DNA from: Littorina saxatilis
Lineage: Eukaryota > Mollusca > Gastropoda > Littorinimorpha > Littorinidae
Direction of reading: 5' to 3'
Assembly (NCBI RefSeq): GCF_037325665.1
Contig: NC_090261.1
Location: 68,785,498-68,849,497, forward strand
Length of the DNA stretch: 64,000 bases
The notes beneath the pieces are model-generated. The model made no database searches, was not told the origin of the DNA, and saw nothing but the letters and a program-made list of their open reading frames with translations. This document shows, piece after piece, positions 12,171 to 31,607 of the stretch. The position numbers were made by a program, and so were the translations under genes. The number at the start of each line of letters is the position of its first letter. Within the stretch, counting starts at the first letter, position 1.

Positions 12171-12600
12171 CCCATTGGGCGTTTCAAGTTGAGCGGTCAA
12201 AATTTGAGCAGAGCCGATTCAAAGGGGCCATAAGCCATCGTCCGTTGCTTGAAGGGCAACCTCCTCTGCTCACAAGTTGCAACAAAGGGTTTCACTGGAG
12301 GCCGAGATTAGTCGGGGCGTGGGGGATCCCTGGGCCCGTATGCTTATGGGGGAAGTTCGCGACAACTCCCGAAGTTTTGAGTGACATCGGAAGTACTTGC
12401 CTCACTTTCGTATGCATGGGCCGGAAAAAGGGTTTACCTCGAAGCAAAGCGAGGAAGTAACTCAGGGTATTTTGCGACTACTTCTAAAGTTTTGAGTGAC
12501 ATCGGAAGTACATCCTCACTTTCGCATGCATGGGACGAAAAAAGAGTTTACTTTGGAAGCTAACGAGGAAGTAAATGAGGGTAAATGTACTACAGCCAGA
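12171..12600 (+). repeat. Start of a truncated tRNA-Lys unit plus a 117-bp tandem duplication
   Basis: Positions 12171-12340 match the 5' flank of the other tRNA-Lys units (GGGCGTTTCAAGTTGAGCGG onward) but diverge before any tRNA. At 12371 and 12488 the phrase AAGTTTTGAGTGACATCGGA recurs, a two-copy tandem repeat of about 117 bp. No gene is seen. Confidence 0.6.
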
Positions 12601-12877
12601 CCCAGTAGTAAACGAGCTACTTCCACAGTTTCTCAGTGCAAAAAGGCAGGGCTTTTCTTCAGTTTTTCATGTCAAACCGAGCTGACGCTCCCAAAGAGAG
12701 AAAATAGAGGGAAAAGTCGTATCTTCTGCATGCATTTCGTGCAAATTTCCCTGAATACAAACCTGAGTTGCCAGCTTTGACTTTTGTTTGTTCTGGGTCA
12801 TTGGCCACCACGCTTTCATTCCCGCTTATACGAGGGGGTTACTGTGTTTCTATGAAAATGGGCGTCGTTGTGTGCAT

Positions 12878-12884
<7 letters not shown>

Positions 12885-12926
<42 letters not shown>

Positions 12927-12949
12927 TGTGCGTGCGTGCGTGTGTTTGT

Positions 12950-12994
<45 letters not shown>

Positions 12995-13041
12995 CGAGTG
13001 TTGAAGTGTAAGTTTCTGCTATTTTTTTTGTCATTGCTTTA

Positions 13042-13118
<77 letters not shown>

Positions 13119-13211
13119 ATTTGTGCGAGTGCCTGTCTGCCTGTGTGCGCGTGCGTGCGGGTATAATTGTGCGTCTGTTCCTTCATACGTTTGTTTGCGT
13201 GTTCGCGCGTG

Positions 13212-13272
<61 letters not shown>

Positions 13273-13389
13273 TGTTTGTGTGTTTGTTTTGTGTGTTTGT
13301 GTGTGGGTTTGTGTGTGTGTGTGTGTGTTTTCGATGTTATGTGTGTGTTCGACGGTGTGTGTGTGTTCGACGGTGTGCGTGTGTTCGAC

Positions 13390-13429
<40 letters not shown>

Positions 13430-13457
13430 TGTGTTCGACATTATGTGTGTGTTCGAC

Positions 13458-13518
<61 letters not shown>

Positions 13519-13520
13519 AC
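12885..13520 (+). repeat. Compound TG-rich microsatellite region
   Basis: Long GT tracts are interrupted by GCGTGCGTGC and by four TTCGACGGTG-like phrases (13350-13460). All long Cys-Val frames here are translations of this repeat. Confidence 0.95.
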
Positions 13521-13559
13521 TCACTCCCCACACTATGATGAGCTGACTATATTTGCGCC

Positions 13560-14240
13560 TTGATATTTTATTCATGTTCTTACGTTTTATGCTGTTTATT
13601 GTGATTCACCACACCCGAGTTTATCGTAATTGAGATAATAAAGTGTTCTATGTCTATGTATTATGTCTAATACACATGCACACACGCACGTAGGCTACAA
13701 AAATCCAATCTTGACTTTGAACTTTATATAAACATACATCCTCTTCACAATTAACGAGGACAAACGTAATTTACAAACACCTAAGTACAACAATTTTTCT
13801 GTTTTAAACATTCGGACACACATTTTCTCAAATAATATGGAATTCGCTGAACTTATCTTCTTTTCACTACACCTTATATCTTGATTCCCAAAAAATGGAG
13901 TTCTGCCTTTTTAAATTTACCAGTAACACAAACATTCGCTCTGACCAAACTATTTTTGTCCAGCAGTTTTACCGATACACAATCATTAAAAAAACACTAC
14001 AAAAAGAGTTTTAAGTTAACCGACTTTGCTACCACATAAACAACCTTTTTTTATTGTCCCCAACATTCTGGTCAACGAAATCATTATTATAGACAGTCAT
14101 TCTATTTAAGGACAATTATCACAGCTTTCGTTCAACCAGTTAAAAACAACAATTATAGTAAAAGCTACAGCGCGATCAACGTTTGCCCATTTACGAACTC
14201 GCGATGAGATTCGTTTCTTCTGGTCACCAAGCCTACCGTT
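13560..14240. other. No gene seen
   Basis: AT-rich sequence with AATAAAGTGTTCTATG near 13637, resembling a retroelement tail; otherwise featureless. Confidence 0.4.
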
Positions 14241-14410
14241 TACAAACGCATGCGCACTAATTGGGATTCCCCCAATTTTCTCGACCTTGACCTCAGAACT
14301 CTCGAAGCCACTACTTCGGCGTTCAATTTAGCTCGTGCATACCGAGTAGCTGGCAACTTTGCTTTCGAAGTTCCCACTTCCAATGTCAAGGGCCTCTCGC
14401 TTGACATAAT
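14240..14410 (+). repeat. Dispersed repeat, copy A
   Basis: The segment from ACGCATGCGCACTAAT through TTCCCACTTCCAATG is homologous to 15728-15890. Phrases such as TTCCCCCAATTT, CGACCTTGACCT and TTGGCGTTCAA (with changes) occur in the same order. Its unit type is unknown. Confidence 0.55.
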
Positions 14411-14807
14411 TATACGACGATATCGCATCTCAAGGGTCCTTACCCATCCAAAAGAAACCTCCAGCGCATACTACAATTGCAGGACATTCCGTTTTTAAAG
14501 GCAGCTCATTGGGAAATGATCTCAGACACAATATCGAAGACGTGAAATGCGTCAATCGAGCAACTGTCGTAACTTGGCTACAATGAGACGGTCTCCTACC
14601 TTGCACCATAGACACGGACTGTGACAGTCTTGTTTAATTTAGGTGAAATGCTTAAAACAGAGTGACTCAAAAGCGACAGTTCGATCAGTTACTGACCGAA
14701 AAAAACGTGCTCGAGTCATTCGGCGAAGGTGGCGAGCTTTCAAACCAGCACGACTGAATAACTCAGAATGCCTTTTTTCATCATGCCTCTATTCTACACG
14801 AGTAACA

Positions 14808-14873
14808 TAGTGCAGTGGTAACGGTTCCGGACTCTCGTTCATTCGCTCCGGGTTCAAGTTCCGCCAGGAGCTA
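14808..14873 (+). other. tRNA-like Pol III remnant
   Basis: An A-box-like TAGTGCAGTGGTAACG is followed about 35 nt later by a B-box-like GGTTCAAGTTCC, then a long T-run (14878-14886). The arms do not fold into a canonical cloverleaf, so this looks like a SINE head or tRNA pseudogene rather than a tRNA. Confidence 0.35.
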
Positions 14874-15060
14874 TAGTATTTTTTTTATTAATCTTTTCCT
14901 TTTTAAGCCTCCGCAATTGCATTCCGGCTGCAAAAACCGGGTTTTGCCTCTGTGTTAATTTTATTCATTTGCAAAAGAAACCTTCCTATGCTTTGAAAAA
15001 ATCATATCATGTCTTGACTTTCAACTGTACGCGCGTGTGTATAATTATGTGTGTCACTAC

Positions 15061-15061
15061 G

Positions 15062-15106
<45 letters not shown>

Positions 15107-15345
15107 TGTATGTGTGTGTGTGTGTGACGTGTCACTTGTGTCATCATAGTTTCAGTGTGTGTATGAGTGTAGATTGAGAGAGAATGAGAGAAAGTGAGAG
15201 AGAGTGAGTGTGTGGTTATTTGTTTGTGACTGTGTGCGTGCGTGTATGGGTGCGTGTGTGTGTGTATATGTGTGCGCGCGAGCGCGCGCGTGTGTGTGTG
15301 TGTGCTGTGTGTGGTGTGTGTGTGTGTGTTTATGTGTGCCGTCAG
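15061..15345 (+). repeat. TG-rich microsatellite
   Basis: GT tracts broken by GAGAGA and GCGCGC stretches. Confidence 0.9.
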
Positions 15346-15406
15346 TGTCACTTGTGTCATAGTGTCAGTATGTGCATGAGTGTACGTTTGTCTGTGTGTG
15401 CGTGTG

Positions 15407-15514
<108 letters not shown>

Positions 15515-15727
15515 CTTCTTTGGCAATTTTGGACCAGACAGCGTCTTTATGTTTAACAGTTAGACTGTTCTGAAATTTGGACAGAATAACCGTTCTTTCG
15601 TAAAACACTTCTGTCAAGGGTACAGCAATTTCACCATCTGAAAAAGGCGCAGAACGCCCCTCCGTGTCTACTTTCGTTTTGAGCGGCACACGTGCCTTGC
15701 CATTTTCGTTGACTGCCATGTTGATAG

Positions 15728-15890
15728 AAACGTGCGCATGCGTATTAGTAGGCATTCCCCCAATTTCCCCGACCTTGACCTTAATACTCTCGCTGTCACT
15801 ACTTTGGCGTTCAAGTCAGTTCATGCATTGTGAACAGTGTTAGAAAGTTGACTTCGGGAGTTCCCACTTCGAAAAGAGGCCTCTACTTCC
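15728..15890 (+). repeat. Dispersed repeat, copy B
   Basis: This is the second copy of the segment at 14240-14410, placed just before the shared 5' flank of tRNA-Lys copy 2. The pair suggests duplication of about 1.5 kb here. Confidence 0.55.
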
Positions 15891-15989
15891 AGTGTTTCTT
15901 ACTTCTAGTTCATGCATACGGGCCCAGATGAGTAGCCCATCTATGAGAACTGATGCTGTGATCAGTTGGCCTACATTGTAGTAGTATCA

Positions 15990-16062
15990 GCCCGGTTAGC
16001 TCAGTCGGTAGAGCACGGGACTCTTAATCCCGGGGTCGTGGGTTCGAGCCCCACATTGGGCG
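15990..16062 (+). tRNA. tRNA-Lys(CTT), copy 2
   Basis: The sequence is identical to copy 1 over the 73-nt cloverleaf with anticodon CTT, and is followed by ATATTTTT. The upstream flank (GTAGCCCATCTATGAGAACT) is shared with copies 3 and 4. A T-run-targeting 0.87-kb element is inserted 40 bp downstream. Confidence 0.93.
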
Positions 16063-16102
16063 ATATTTTTCCTCAACCTGTCCTTTCTGTTTTTCTCTTT
16101 TT

Positions 16103-16969
16103 ATATTTAGTCAAGTTTTGACTAAATATTTTAACATCGAGGGGGAATCGAAACGAGGGTCGTGGTGTATGTTCTTGTGTGTGTCTGTCTGTCTGTCTGT
16201 GTGTGTGTGTAGAGCGATTCAGACTAAACTACTGGACCGATCTTTATGAAATTTGACATGAGAGTTCCTGGGTATGAAATCCCCGAACGTTTTTTTCATT
16301 TTTTTGATAAATGTCTTTGATGACGTCATATCCGGCATTTCGTGAAAGTTGAGGCGGCACTGTCACGCCCTCATTTTTCAACCAAATTGGTTGAAATTTT
16401 GGTCAAGTAATCTTCGACGAAGCCCGGACTTCGGTATTGCATTTCAGCTTGGTGGCTTAAAAATTAATTAATGACTTTGGTCATTCAAAATCTGAAAATT
16501 GTAAAAAAAAATAAAAATTTATAAAACGATCCAAATTTACGTTTATCTTATTCTCCATTATTTGCTGATTCCAAAAACATATAAATATGTTATATTCGGA
16601 TTAAAAACAAGCTCTGAAAATTAAATATATAAAAATTATTATCAAAATTAAATTGTCCAAATCAATTTAAAAACACTTTCATCTTATTCCTTGTCGATTC
16701 CTGATTCCAAAAACATATAGATATGATATGTTTGAATTAAAAACACGCTCAGAAAGTTAAAACAAAGAGAGCTACAGAAAAGCGTGCTATCCTTCTTAGC
16801 GCAACTACTACCCCGCTCTTCTTGTCAATTTCACTGCCTTTGCCATGAGCGGTGGACTGACGATGCTACGAGTATACGGTCTTGCTGAAAAATGGCATTG
16901 CGTTCAGTTTCATTCTGTGAGTTCGACAGCTACTTGACTAAATATTGTATTTTCGCCTTACGCGACTTG
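16103..16969 (+). mobile_element. 0.87-kb family P element, copy 2
   Basis: Full length, inserted in the T-run 40 bp downstream of tRNA-Lys copy 2. The uninterrupted site TCTCTTTTTTTTCTTGACCGG survives after tRNA-Lys copies 3 and 4 (18790-18811 and 20277-20298). Confidence 0.8.
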
Positions 16970-17513
16970 TTTTTCTTGACCGGGCTATACCCGTGTGTTT
17001 TACGTTTTATTCGACATTCGTGCTTAGACGGTAAACGAGGAATTATTATTTTTAAACCTTTGTCTGCATCGTTTAGTCTTCGACCACTTAATTAGTCGTC
17101 TTCTTCTTCAGTTTGTTTGTGTTTTAGGTGTACAGTAAGGACAGTTTCTAAGACACCGCTTTGCCTAAAACTATCCTTAGCGGATTATGACTTTATTCAG
17201 TTAAACTGCGGAAAAACATAAATGTTGCAGAAAAACCGTCATTTCTGAATAATGTCATCATCCACCCAAACATCGGTATTTTTTTCCGCAGGCAAATATT
17301 TTTCTGCAGAAAAATTAATATAGAGGATGCTGCGGTAAAACGGTGCTGTTGTTTTACTGCAGAAAAACTCCTTACATTTTTTTCGCAGCATTTTGTACCT
17401 GCTCATTATAATATTGGAGAGCGTGTGTTCCCCCTCTGTTGAGAGATGGACTCGTTTAAAATTACTCAAAAAACACTGACTTGTCAGTATTACCGCTACT
17501 GCTACTGCAAGTC

Positions 17514-18180
17514 TTATTGCCCCTGTTTGGGTACATTACCTGCTTTGGCATCCTTTTCTTCTGTCGTTCGCACACTGGTCAAACGGTCAGTCCGGTTTGA
17601 AGGACAAACAGAGCTGTCCTCTGAAGTTGAGGTCTCGGGCCCAACAGCTTGTGGGTCTCTGTAGTCACGTGAGTCTCTGAGAGCATCTGATTCGTCAAGA
17701 GAGCCAGCGCCTTCAAGAACTCCCTTGCTGCTCTCTTCTGCATTGTCTTCCGCATTCAGGTCCTCCTGCTCTTCAGTCTTGTCCAGGGAGCTCAACTCGT
17801 CACCCCCGTGATGTTTGTTTGTTTGTTTGCTTAACGCCCAGCCGACCACGAACGGCCATATCAGGGCGGTGCTGCTTTGACATCATAACGTGCGCCACAC
17901 ACAAGACAGAAGTCGCAGCACAGGCTTCATTTCTCACCCAGTCACATTATTCTGACACCAGACCAACCAGTCCTAGCACCCCATAATGCCAGACGCCAGG
18001 CCCCGTGATGTAACTCGTTACCAAGGCGACAGCTGCTACCGGAATTTATTGTCTCGCAGCTTTCCTCTGCGATCTCGTCCAGGGAGCTGAATTCGTCACG
18101 GCTATGACGTCGATCGCTACCAAGGCGACGGCTGCTACTGGATTCTATGATCTCGATCTCTGATTGGGCGCTGCTGTTGC
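17514..18180 (-). pseudogene. Acidic Ser/Glu/Asp-rich coding-like segment, unit 2 copy
   Basis: Read on the minus strand, 17849-17514 is open for 111 codons with phrases DESDALRDSRDYRDP, VGPETSTSEDSS and SNRTDRLTS. The part beyond the SINE (18180-18002) continues with FSSLDEIAEESCETI. The same protein-like phrases recur in unit 4 and partly in unit 3. I do not recognise a family. The composition is acidic and low complexity, with no start codon or splice context I can defend. A retrotransposed or duplicated exon of an unknown protein is possible; it could also be non-coding. Confidence 0.35.
17815..18000 (-). mobile_element. SINE inserted in tRNA-Lys unit 2
   Basis: CCCCGTGATGT at 17804-17814 and 18001-18011 is the target duplication. 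The uninterrupted site CACCCCCGTGATGTAACTCG is present in unit 4 (21116-21135). The tail (GTTT)n is at the left, so it lies on the minus strand; near the tail is GCTTAACGCCCAGCCGAC, also seen at 60798. Confidence 0.75.
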
Positions 18181-18685
18181 TGTAGGGACTTGGAATCTGA
18201 AGGACCCTAATACCCGTGTGTTTTACGTTTTATCCGACATTCGTGCTTAAACGGTATAATTTTTTTTTTAAACGAATTTGTTTCTTGAGCATTCTTCTGT
18301 TTTCCTTACTTAACTTACTAAACTAGAAAAGCCATGGTATACTTTTGTGTGTTTAGATATATCCGATTGGTTTTACATTATAGAAGAGTGGGGTATGTAA
18401 GTGGTAGTAGGAACAACTGAAATTTATTCTTCTTTTTTAGTATCCGTGTCATGAACCGGGTCCCATTGGGCGTTTCAAGTTGAGCGGTCAAAATTTGAGT
18501 AGAGCCGATTCAAAGGGCCCATAAGCCATCGTCCGTTGCTTGAAGGGCAACCTCCTCTGCTCACAAGTTGTAACAAAGGGTTCCACTGGCGGCCGAGATT
18601 AGTCGGGGCGTGGGGGTTCCCTGAGTAGCCCATCTATGAGAACTGATGCAGTGATAAGTTGTTCTACATTCTAGTTAAAGTATCG

Positions 18686-18758
18686 GCCCGGTTAGCTCAG
18701 TCGGTAGAGCACGGGACTCTTAATCCCGGGGTCGTGGGTTCGAGCCCCACATTGGGCG
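18686..18758 (+). tRNA. tRNA-Lys(CTT), copy 3
   Basis: The 73-nt cloverleaf is identical to copy 1, with anticodon CTT. A seven-T run follows directly after the discriminator region. It sits in a duplicated segment that also carries part of the acidic coding-like region on the other strand. Confidence 0.93.
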
Positions 18759-18974
18759 GTTTTTTTCCTCAACCTATCCTTTCTGTTTTTCTCTTTTTTT
18801 TCTTGACCGGACTATACTTGTGTCTTTTACGTTTAATTCGACATTCGTGCTTAGACGGTAAACGAGGAATTATTATTTTTAAACCTTTGTCTGCATCGTT
18901 TAGTCTTCGACCACTTAATTAGTCCTCTTCTTCTTCAGTTTGTTTGTGTTTTAGGTGTACAGTAAGGACAGTTT

Positions 18975-19232
18975 CTAAGACACCGCTTTGCCTAAAACTA
19001 TCCTCAACTCGTCACGCCCGTGATGTAACTCGTTACCAAGGCGACGGCTGCTACCGAAATTTATTGTCTCGCAGCTTTCCTCTGCGATCTCGTCCAGGGA
19101 GCTGAACTGGTCACGGCTAAGACGTCGATCGCTACCAAGGCGACGTCTGCCATTGGATTCTATGATCTCGACCTCTGCCGGAATGGCCGCTGCTGTTGCT
19201 GTAGGGACTTGGAATCTGAAGGACCCTAACAC
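18975..19232 (-). pseudogene. Acidic coding-like segment, unit 3 fragment
   Basis: A minus-strand open frame of 85 codons includes EIIESNGRRRLGSDRR and FSSLDEIAEESCETI, as in units 2 and 4. Its later half is lost through the deletion in this unit. Function is unknown. Confidence 0.3.
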
Positions 19233-19555
19233 CCGTGTGTTTTACGTTTTATCCGACATTTGTTGTTAAACAGTATATAAAAAAAAAAAATTTCAACAAA
19301 TTTGTTTCTTGAGCATTCTTCTGTTTTCCTCTTGCAATCAATGTGCTTATTTCATATGTTGACCTTTGTGTGCTTTTGTAAAGTGCTTTACATACTAAAC
19401 TGGAAAAGCCATGGTATATTTTTGTGTGTTTAGGTGTATCCGATTGGTTTTACATTATAGAAGAGTGGGGTATGTAAGTGGTAGTAGGAACAACTGAAAT
19501 TCATTCTTCTTCTTCCGTATCCGATTCATGAACTGGGTCCTATTGGGCGTTTCAA

Positions 19556-19954
19556 TCAATGAGTCTTATATCGCGCATATTCCGTGGGTACAGTTCTAGG
19601 CGCTCTGCAGTGATGCCGTGTGAGATGAAATTTTATACGACCAGTAGATTGCAGCCATTTCGGCGCATATTTACCTTTCACGGCCTATTATTCCAAGTCA
19701 CACGGGTATAGGTAGACAATTATTAACTGTGCCTAAGCAATTTTGCCAGGAAAGACCCTTTTGTCAATCGTGGGATCTTTAACGTGCACACCCAATGTAG
19801 TGTACACGGGGGGAGGTTCGGACACCGAAGAGAGTCTGCACACAAAGTTGACTCTGTGAAATAAATTTCCGCCGAACCTGGGATCGAACTCACGCTGACA
19901 GCGGCCAACAGAATACAAATCCAGCGCGCTACCAACTGAGCTATATCCCCGCCC
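19556..19954 (-). mobile_element. tRNA-headed SINE inserted between tRNA-Lys units 3 and 4
   Basis: The target duplication is CGTTTCAA (19548-19555 and 19955-19962). On the minus strand the head GGGGATATAGCTCAGTTGGT carries A and B boxes, the body includes GACTCTCTTCGGTGTCCGAA, and the tail is (TTGA)n. The empty site GGGCGTTTCAAGTTGAGCGG is at 18466-18485. Confidence 0.85.
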
Positions 19955-20172
19955 CGTTTCAAGTTGAGAGGTCAAAATTTGAGTAGAGGCGATTCAAAAG
20001 GGCCATAAGCCATCGTCCGTTGCTTGAAGGGCAACCTCCTCTGCTCACAAGTTGTAACAAAGCGTTCCACTGGCGGCCGATACTGTTAGTTGGGGCGTGG
20101 GGGTTCCCTGAGTAGCCCATCTATGAGAACTGTTACAGTGATAAGTTTGCCTACATTTTTGTTGAAGTATCG

Positions 20173-20245
20173 GCCCGGTTAGCTCAGTCGGTAGAGCACG
20201 GGACTCTTAATTCCGGGGTCGTGGGTTCGAGCCCCACATTCGGCG
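20173..20245 (+). tRNA. tRNA-Lys(CTT), copy 4, possibly decayed
   Basis: This is the same cloverleaf with two changes. The 3' anticodon stem reads TTCCG instead of TCCCG, giving a wobble pair. The 3' acceptor strand reads ATTCGGC instead of ATTGGGC, breaking one acceptor pair. Boxes A and B are intact, so it may be transcribed, but it is the least likely of the four to be a working tRNA. Confidence 0.75.
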
Positions 20246-20889
20246 ATATTTCTTTTAAACCTATCCTTTCTGTTTTTCTCTTTTTTTTCTTGACCGGACT
20301 ACACTTGTGTGTTTTACGTTTTATTTGACATTCGTGCTTAAAGGGTATTGAGGAACTATTATTTTTAAACCATTGTCTGCATCGTTTAGTCTTCGACCAC
20401 TTAATTAGTCCTCTTCTTATTCAGTTTGTTTGTGATTTAGGTGTATAGTAAGGACAGGTTCTAAGACTACGCTTTGCCTAAAACTATCCTTAGCGGATTA
20501 TGACTTTATTCAGTTAAACTGCAGAAAAACATGAATGCTGCAGAAAAAACGTCATTTCTGAATAATGTTAGCATCCGCCCAAGCATCAGTGTTTTTTTCC
20601 GCAGGCAAATATATTTCTGCAGTAAAATGAAAAAAGAGAATGCTGCGGTAAAACGGTGCTGTTGTTTTACTGCAAAAAAACTCCTCACATTATTTTCCGC
20701 AGCATTTTGTACTTGCTCATTATAATATTGGAGAGCGTATGTTTCCCCCTCTGTTGAGAGATGGACTCGTTAAAAATTACTTACAAAACACTGACTTGTC
20801 AGTATTACCGCAACTGCTACTGCAAGTCTTATTGCCCCTGTTTGGATACATTGCTTGCTGTGGCATCCTTTTATTCTGTCGTTCGCTGA

Positions 20890-21300
20890 CTGGTCAAACG
20901 GTCAGTCCGGTTTGAAGGAAAAACAGAGCTGTCCTCTGAAGTTGAGGTCTCGGGCCCAACAGCTTGTGGGTCTCCGTAGTCACGTGAGTCTCTGAGAGCA
21001 TCTGATTCGTCAAGAGACCCAGAGCCTTCAAGAACTTCTTTGCTGCTCTCGTCTGCATTGTCTTCCCCGTGCAGGTCCTCCTCCTCTTCAATCTTGTGTG
21101 GGGAGCTTAACTCGTCACCCCCGTGATGTAACTCGTTACCAAGGCGACGGCTGCTACCGGAATTTATTGTCTCGCAGCTCTCCTCTGCGATCTCGTCCAG
21201 GGAGCTGAACTGGTCACGGCTATGACGTCGATCGCTACCAAGGCGACGGCTGCCATTGGATTCTATGATCTCGACCTCTGATTGGCCGCTGCTGTTGCTG
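20890..21300 (-). pseudogene. Acidic coding-like segment, unit 4 copy
   Basis: The minus-strand translation carries the same phrases as unit 2 (DESDALRDSRDYGDP, VGPETSTSEDSS, FSSLDEIAEESCETI) with scattered replacements and at least one stop near its end (TTE-stop-KDA). It is presumably a decayed duplicate. No family is recognised. Confidence 0.35.
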
Positions 21301-21455
21301 TAGTGACTTGGAATCTGAAGGACCCTATAATACCTGTGTGTTTTAGGTTTTATCCGACATTCGTGCTTAAACGGTATATCAACATTTTTTACTTTTTCAA
21401 CGAATTTGTTTCTTAAGCATTCTTCTGTTTACCTCTTGCAATCAATGTGCTTATT

Positions 21456-21830
21456 ACACCCCCGGTATAGGGGTGTGTATAGGTTTCACTCGATGTGTTT
21501 GTGTGTTTGTTTGTGTTCGCAAGTAGATCTCAAGAATGAACGGACCGATCGTCACCAAACTTGGTGAACAGGTTCTATACATTCCTGAGACGGTCCTTAC
21601 AAAAATTGGGACCAGTCAAACACACGGTTAGGGAGTTATTGGTGGATTTTGGTTTTTTTGGGGGATCAACTACGGCATAACTCTTCCTTATCTTCTCCAT
21701 GTTTTCAGCGTTTACTTCCCTTCCTTCGTATGGTGCACTATAGCATGAGGGTGGCATCTTCGGATATTCCCGGCGTTCTGTTACTATTTTTAGAAGGTCA
21801 CGCGCAGTGTCCAGAACGTAAATTGGACCC
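21456..21830 (+). mobile_element. Helitron-related repeat fragment
   Basis: It opens with the hairpin ACACCCCCGGTATAGGGGTGT and contains TCTTCCTTATCTTCTCCATG and GTTACTATTTTTAGAAGGTC, shared with the Helitron copies. The 3' terminal CTAG hairpin is absent. It truncates tRNA-Lys unit 4. Confidence 0.5.
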
Positions 21831-22052
21831 GTAAATTATCCTCACTGTAAAAGTGCAAAGGTCGAATCAATTTATAGCCACGCGAAAAATACACTCTTAT
21901 CTATCTCTATATATTTATACAATAGATATAGATATATATATATATACGGCTTCTCTGTGTGTGTGTGTGTGTTTGAGTGTGTCTGTAGAAAACACCTGTG
22001 TATTGCACAGTTCTGTTTGTGATGTGGTACCTAGGGCGTCGTCGACAAGTAT

Positions 22053-22116
22053 CCTAAGACAAATGTCGCCAATGTTTTTACAGAGTGACGTTAAATAAAC
22101 GATTTTATCATCATCA
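22053..22116 (+). mobile_element. 64-bp retrotransposed fragment with 11-bp target duplications
   Basis: TCGACAAGTAT occurs at 22042-22052 and 22117-22127. The insert ends GTGACGTTAAATAAACGATT followed by ATC repeats, a tail phrase shared with longer SINEs in the window. It is probably a strongly 5'-truncated SINE or LINE. Confidence 0.6.
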
Positions 22117-22219
22117 TCGACAAGTATGGGACTCGACATGATATGATCAGGAATGGCATTATGGCCCCTGAATCATGTTCGTGCTGTTCCCATTCCATGA
22201 GTCTGGAAGGGACCTAAGC

Positions 22220-22385
22220 TTGACGGGTCCATGGTTCGAAGCCGGCGTACAGTGCGCCACTCAAGCCGGGTATTCGGCTCTATTTGCTACCCGGCGAAGC
22301 GGCAGATACACCCCGGACAAAATCTGGTCGATGAGATATTTCAATACCTGCTCTCAGCGCACAGCGCAAACCGATTTTTTTTTTT
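22220..22385. mobile_element. Rearranged Helitron pieces
   Basis: TACCCGGCGAAGCGG, ACACCCCGGACAAAATCTGG and CTCTCAGCGCACAGCG come from different parts of the Helitron family but occur in altered order. Confidence 0.5.
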
Positions 22386-22997
22386 CGGGATCTTTTGTTT
22401 TCTGTATGCGGTCAGTAGGTGTTACAGAAAGAGTTATATTGATTTGTCTTTTTCTCCGCCTGTCTCTTTGTCCACTCAATCAACTTATTTTAACCACACT
22501 TGTTAGCAGTGCCTTCTCAGTTGGTGGCAGTGAGAATGGTAAGGACGGGGGTGTTTTTCCTACCTCGGAGGAATTTCTTGTTATTACTATTATTATTATT
22601 ACATGCATGTGTAACCAGGTACTAAGAACGAACAGGAAACTACTGATCAGCTATTTGTGATCCAAAAGGAGGGAACTTTTATTCGACGATGATTTGATGT
22701 TATGATGAGATGTGTACGGGCCGGACTCACTGGACTATCACTCACTTACGGACACACACACAATGACACTCAAGTCTTTCTCTTCATTCCGTCCACAACA
22801 GATGTGACAACAGCAACAAATACTTGCATGGCATACTTTATTCCTGTGTCATCCTATCTCATCCACCTCCCTCGCCAACCGACGGAAGCCGTTAGCAACA
22901 GCAAAATGCAAATTGACTACATCATCAAACCCTAGAAGTGGGCAAAGCTCCAAAGATTTAGCTTCAAAAATATTCCCCAACGTTAAGTTTTTGTCTA

Positions 22998-23265
22998 CGG
23001 CCGGTGTCACGAACTGAAACCACTGCTGAACAATCCTTCTCATTGCGGTCAATGCGCATGCGCCAATCTTGGACTTAAAAAAAATGCGACCCTTTGACCG
23101 AACGAACCATGGGTTAGATTTAGGGTTAGGGTTAGGATTAGGGTTAGGGTAAGGGTAAGGGTGAGGTTGTTCACGACCTGATTAATCTCCCCATGATAGC
23201 GCATGCGCATTGACCGCAATGAGAAGGATTGTTCAGGCAGAGTTTTCAGTTCGTGACACCGGCCT
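22998..23265. mobile_element. MITE enclosing an interstitial telomere-type repeat
   Basis: Inverted ends CGGCCGGTGTCACGAACTGA and its partner extend about 65 bp (including TTGCGGTCAATGCGCATGCG), flanked by TA. The core 23111-23166 is TTAGGG/TAAGGG repeats. It lies about 100 bp past the receptor's stop codon. Confidence 0.75.
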
Positions 23266-23368
23266 TACCCTGCTCATTCCTAAGACGTCTGATTATTACG
23301 GGAAACGATCTTGTTTGCGAAGTACGTTTGTTGAGGTCACAAGTTCGATGCGAAGTCGTAAACAATTA

Positions 23369-31607
<8,239 letters not shown>

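Larger units (their letters stand above)
15905..18455 (+). repeat. tRNA-Lys unit 2
   Basis: The unit runs through tRNA flank, tRNA-Lys, a T-rich stretch (interrupted by a 0.87-kb element at 16103-16969), a TTCGACCACTTAATTAGTC segment, a PstI-palindrome-rich segment (17190-17400), the acidic coding-like segment (minus strand) interrupted by a SINE, then GTAGGGACTTGGAATCTGAA at 18182 and the end of the unit. It is the fullest unit of the set. Confidence 0.75.
18456..19545 (+). repeat. tRNA-Lys unit 3, internally deleted
   Basis: The order is the same as unit 2, but after CTAAAACTATCCT (18995-19007) it jumps directly to CAACTCGTCACG, removing several hundred bases present in units 2 and 4. It ends at a SINE inserted at 19556. 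Confidence 0.75.
19546..21455 (+). repeat. tRNA-Lys unit 4
   Basis: The unit continues after the SINE insertion with the 5' flank, tRNA-Lys copy 4, the palindrome-rich segment (20500-20705), the acidic coding-like segment (20890-21300, minus) and GACTTGGAATCTGAAGGACC at 21304. It is cut off at CAATCAATGTGCTTATT, where a different repeat begins. Confidence 0.75.

Noticed and set aside
12884-13563. Long Cys-Val, Thr-His and Ser-Leu open frames here and at 8577-9109, 15007-15755, 29781-30186, 49416-49836
   Set aside because: They are translations of TG/AC, GA and TC microsatellites.
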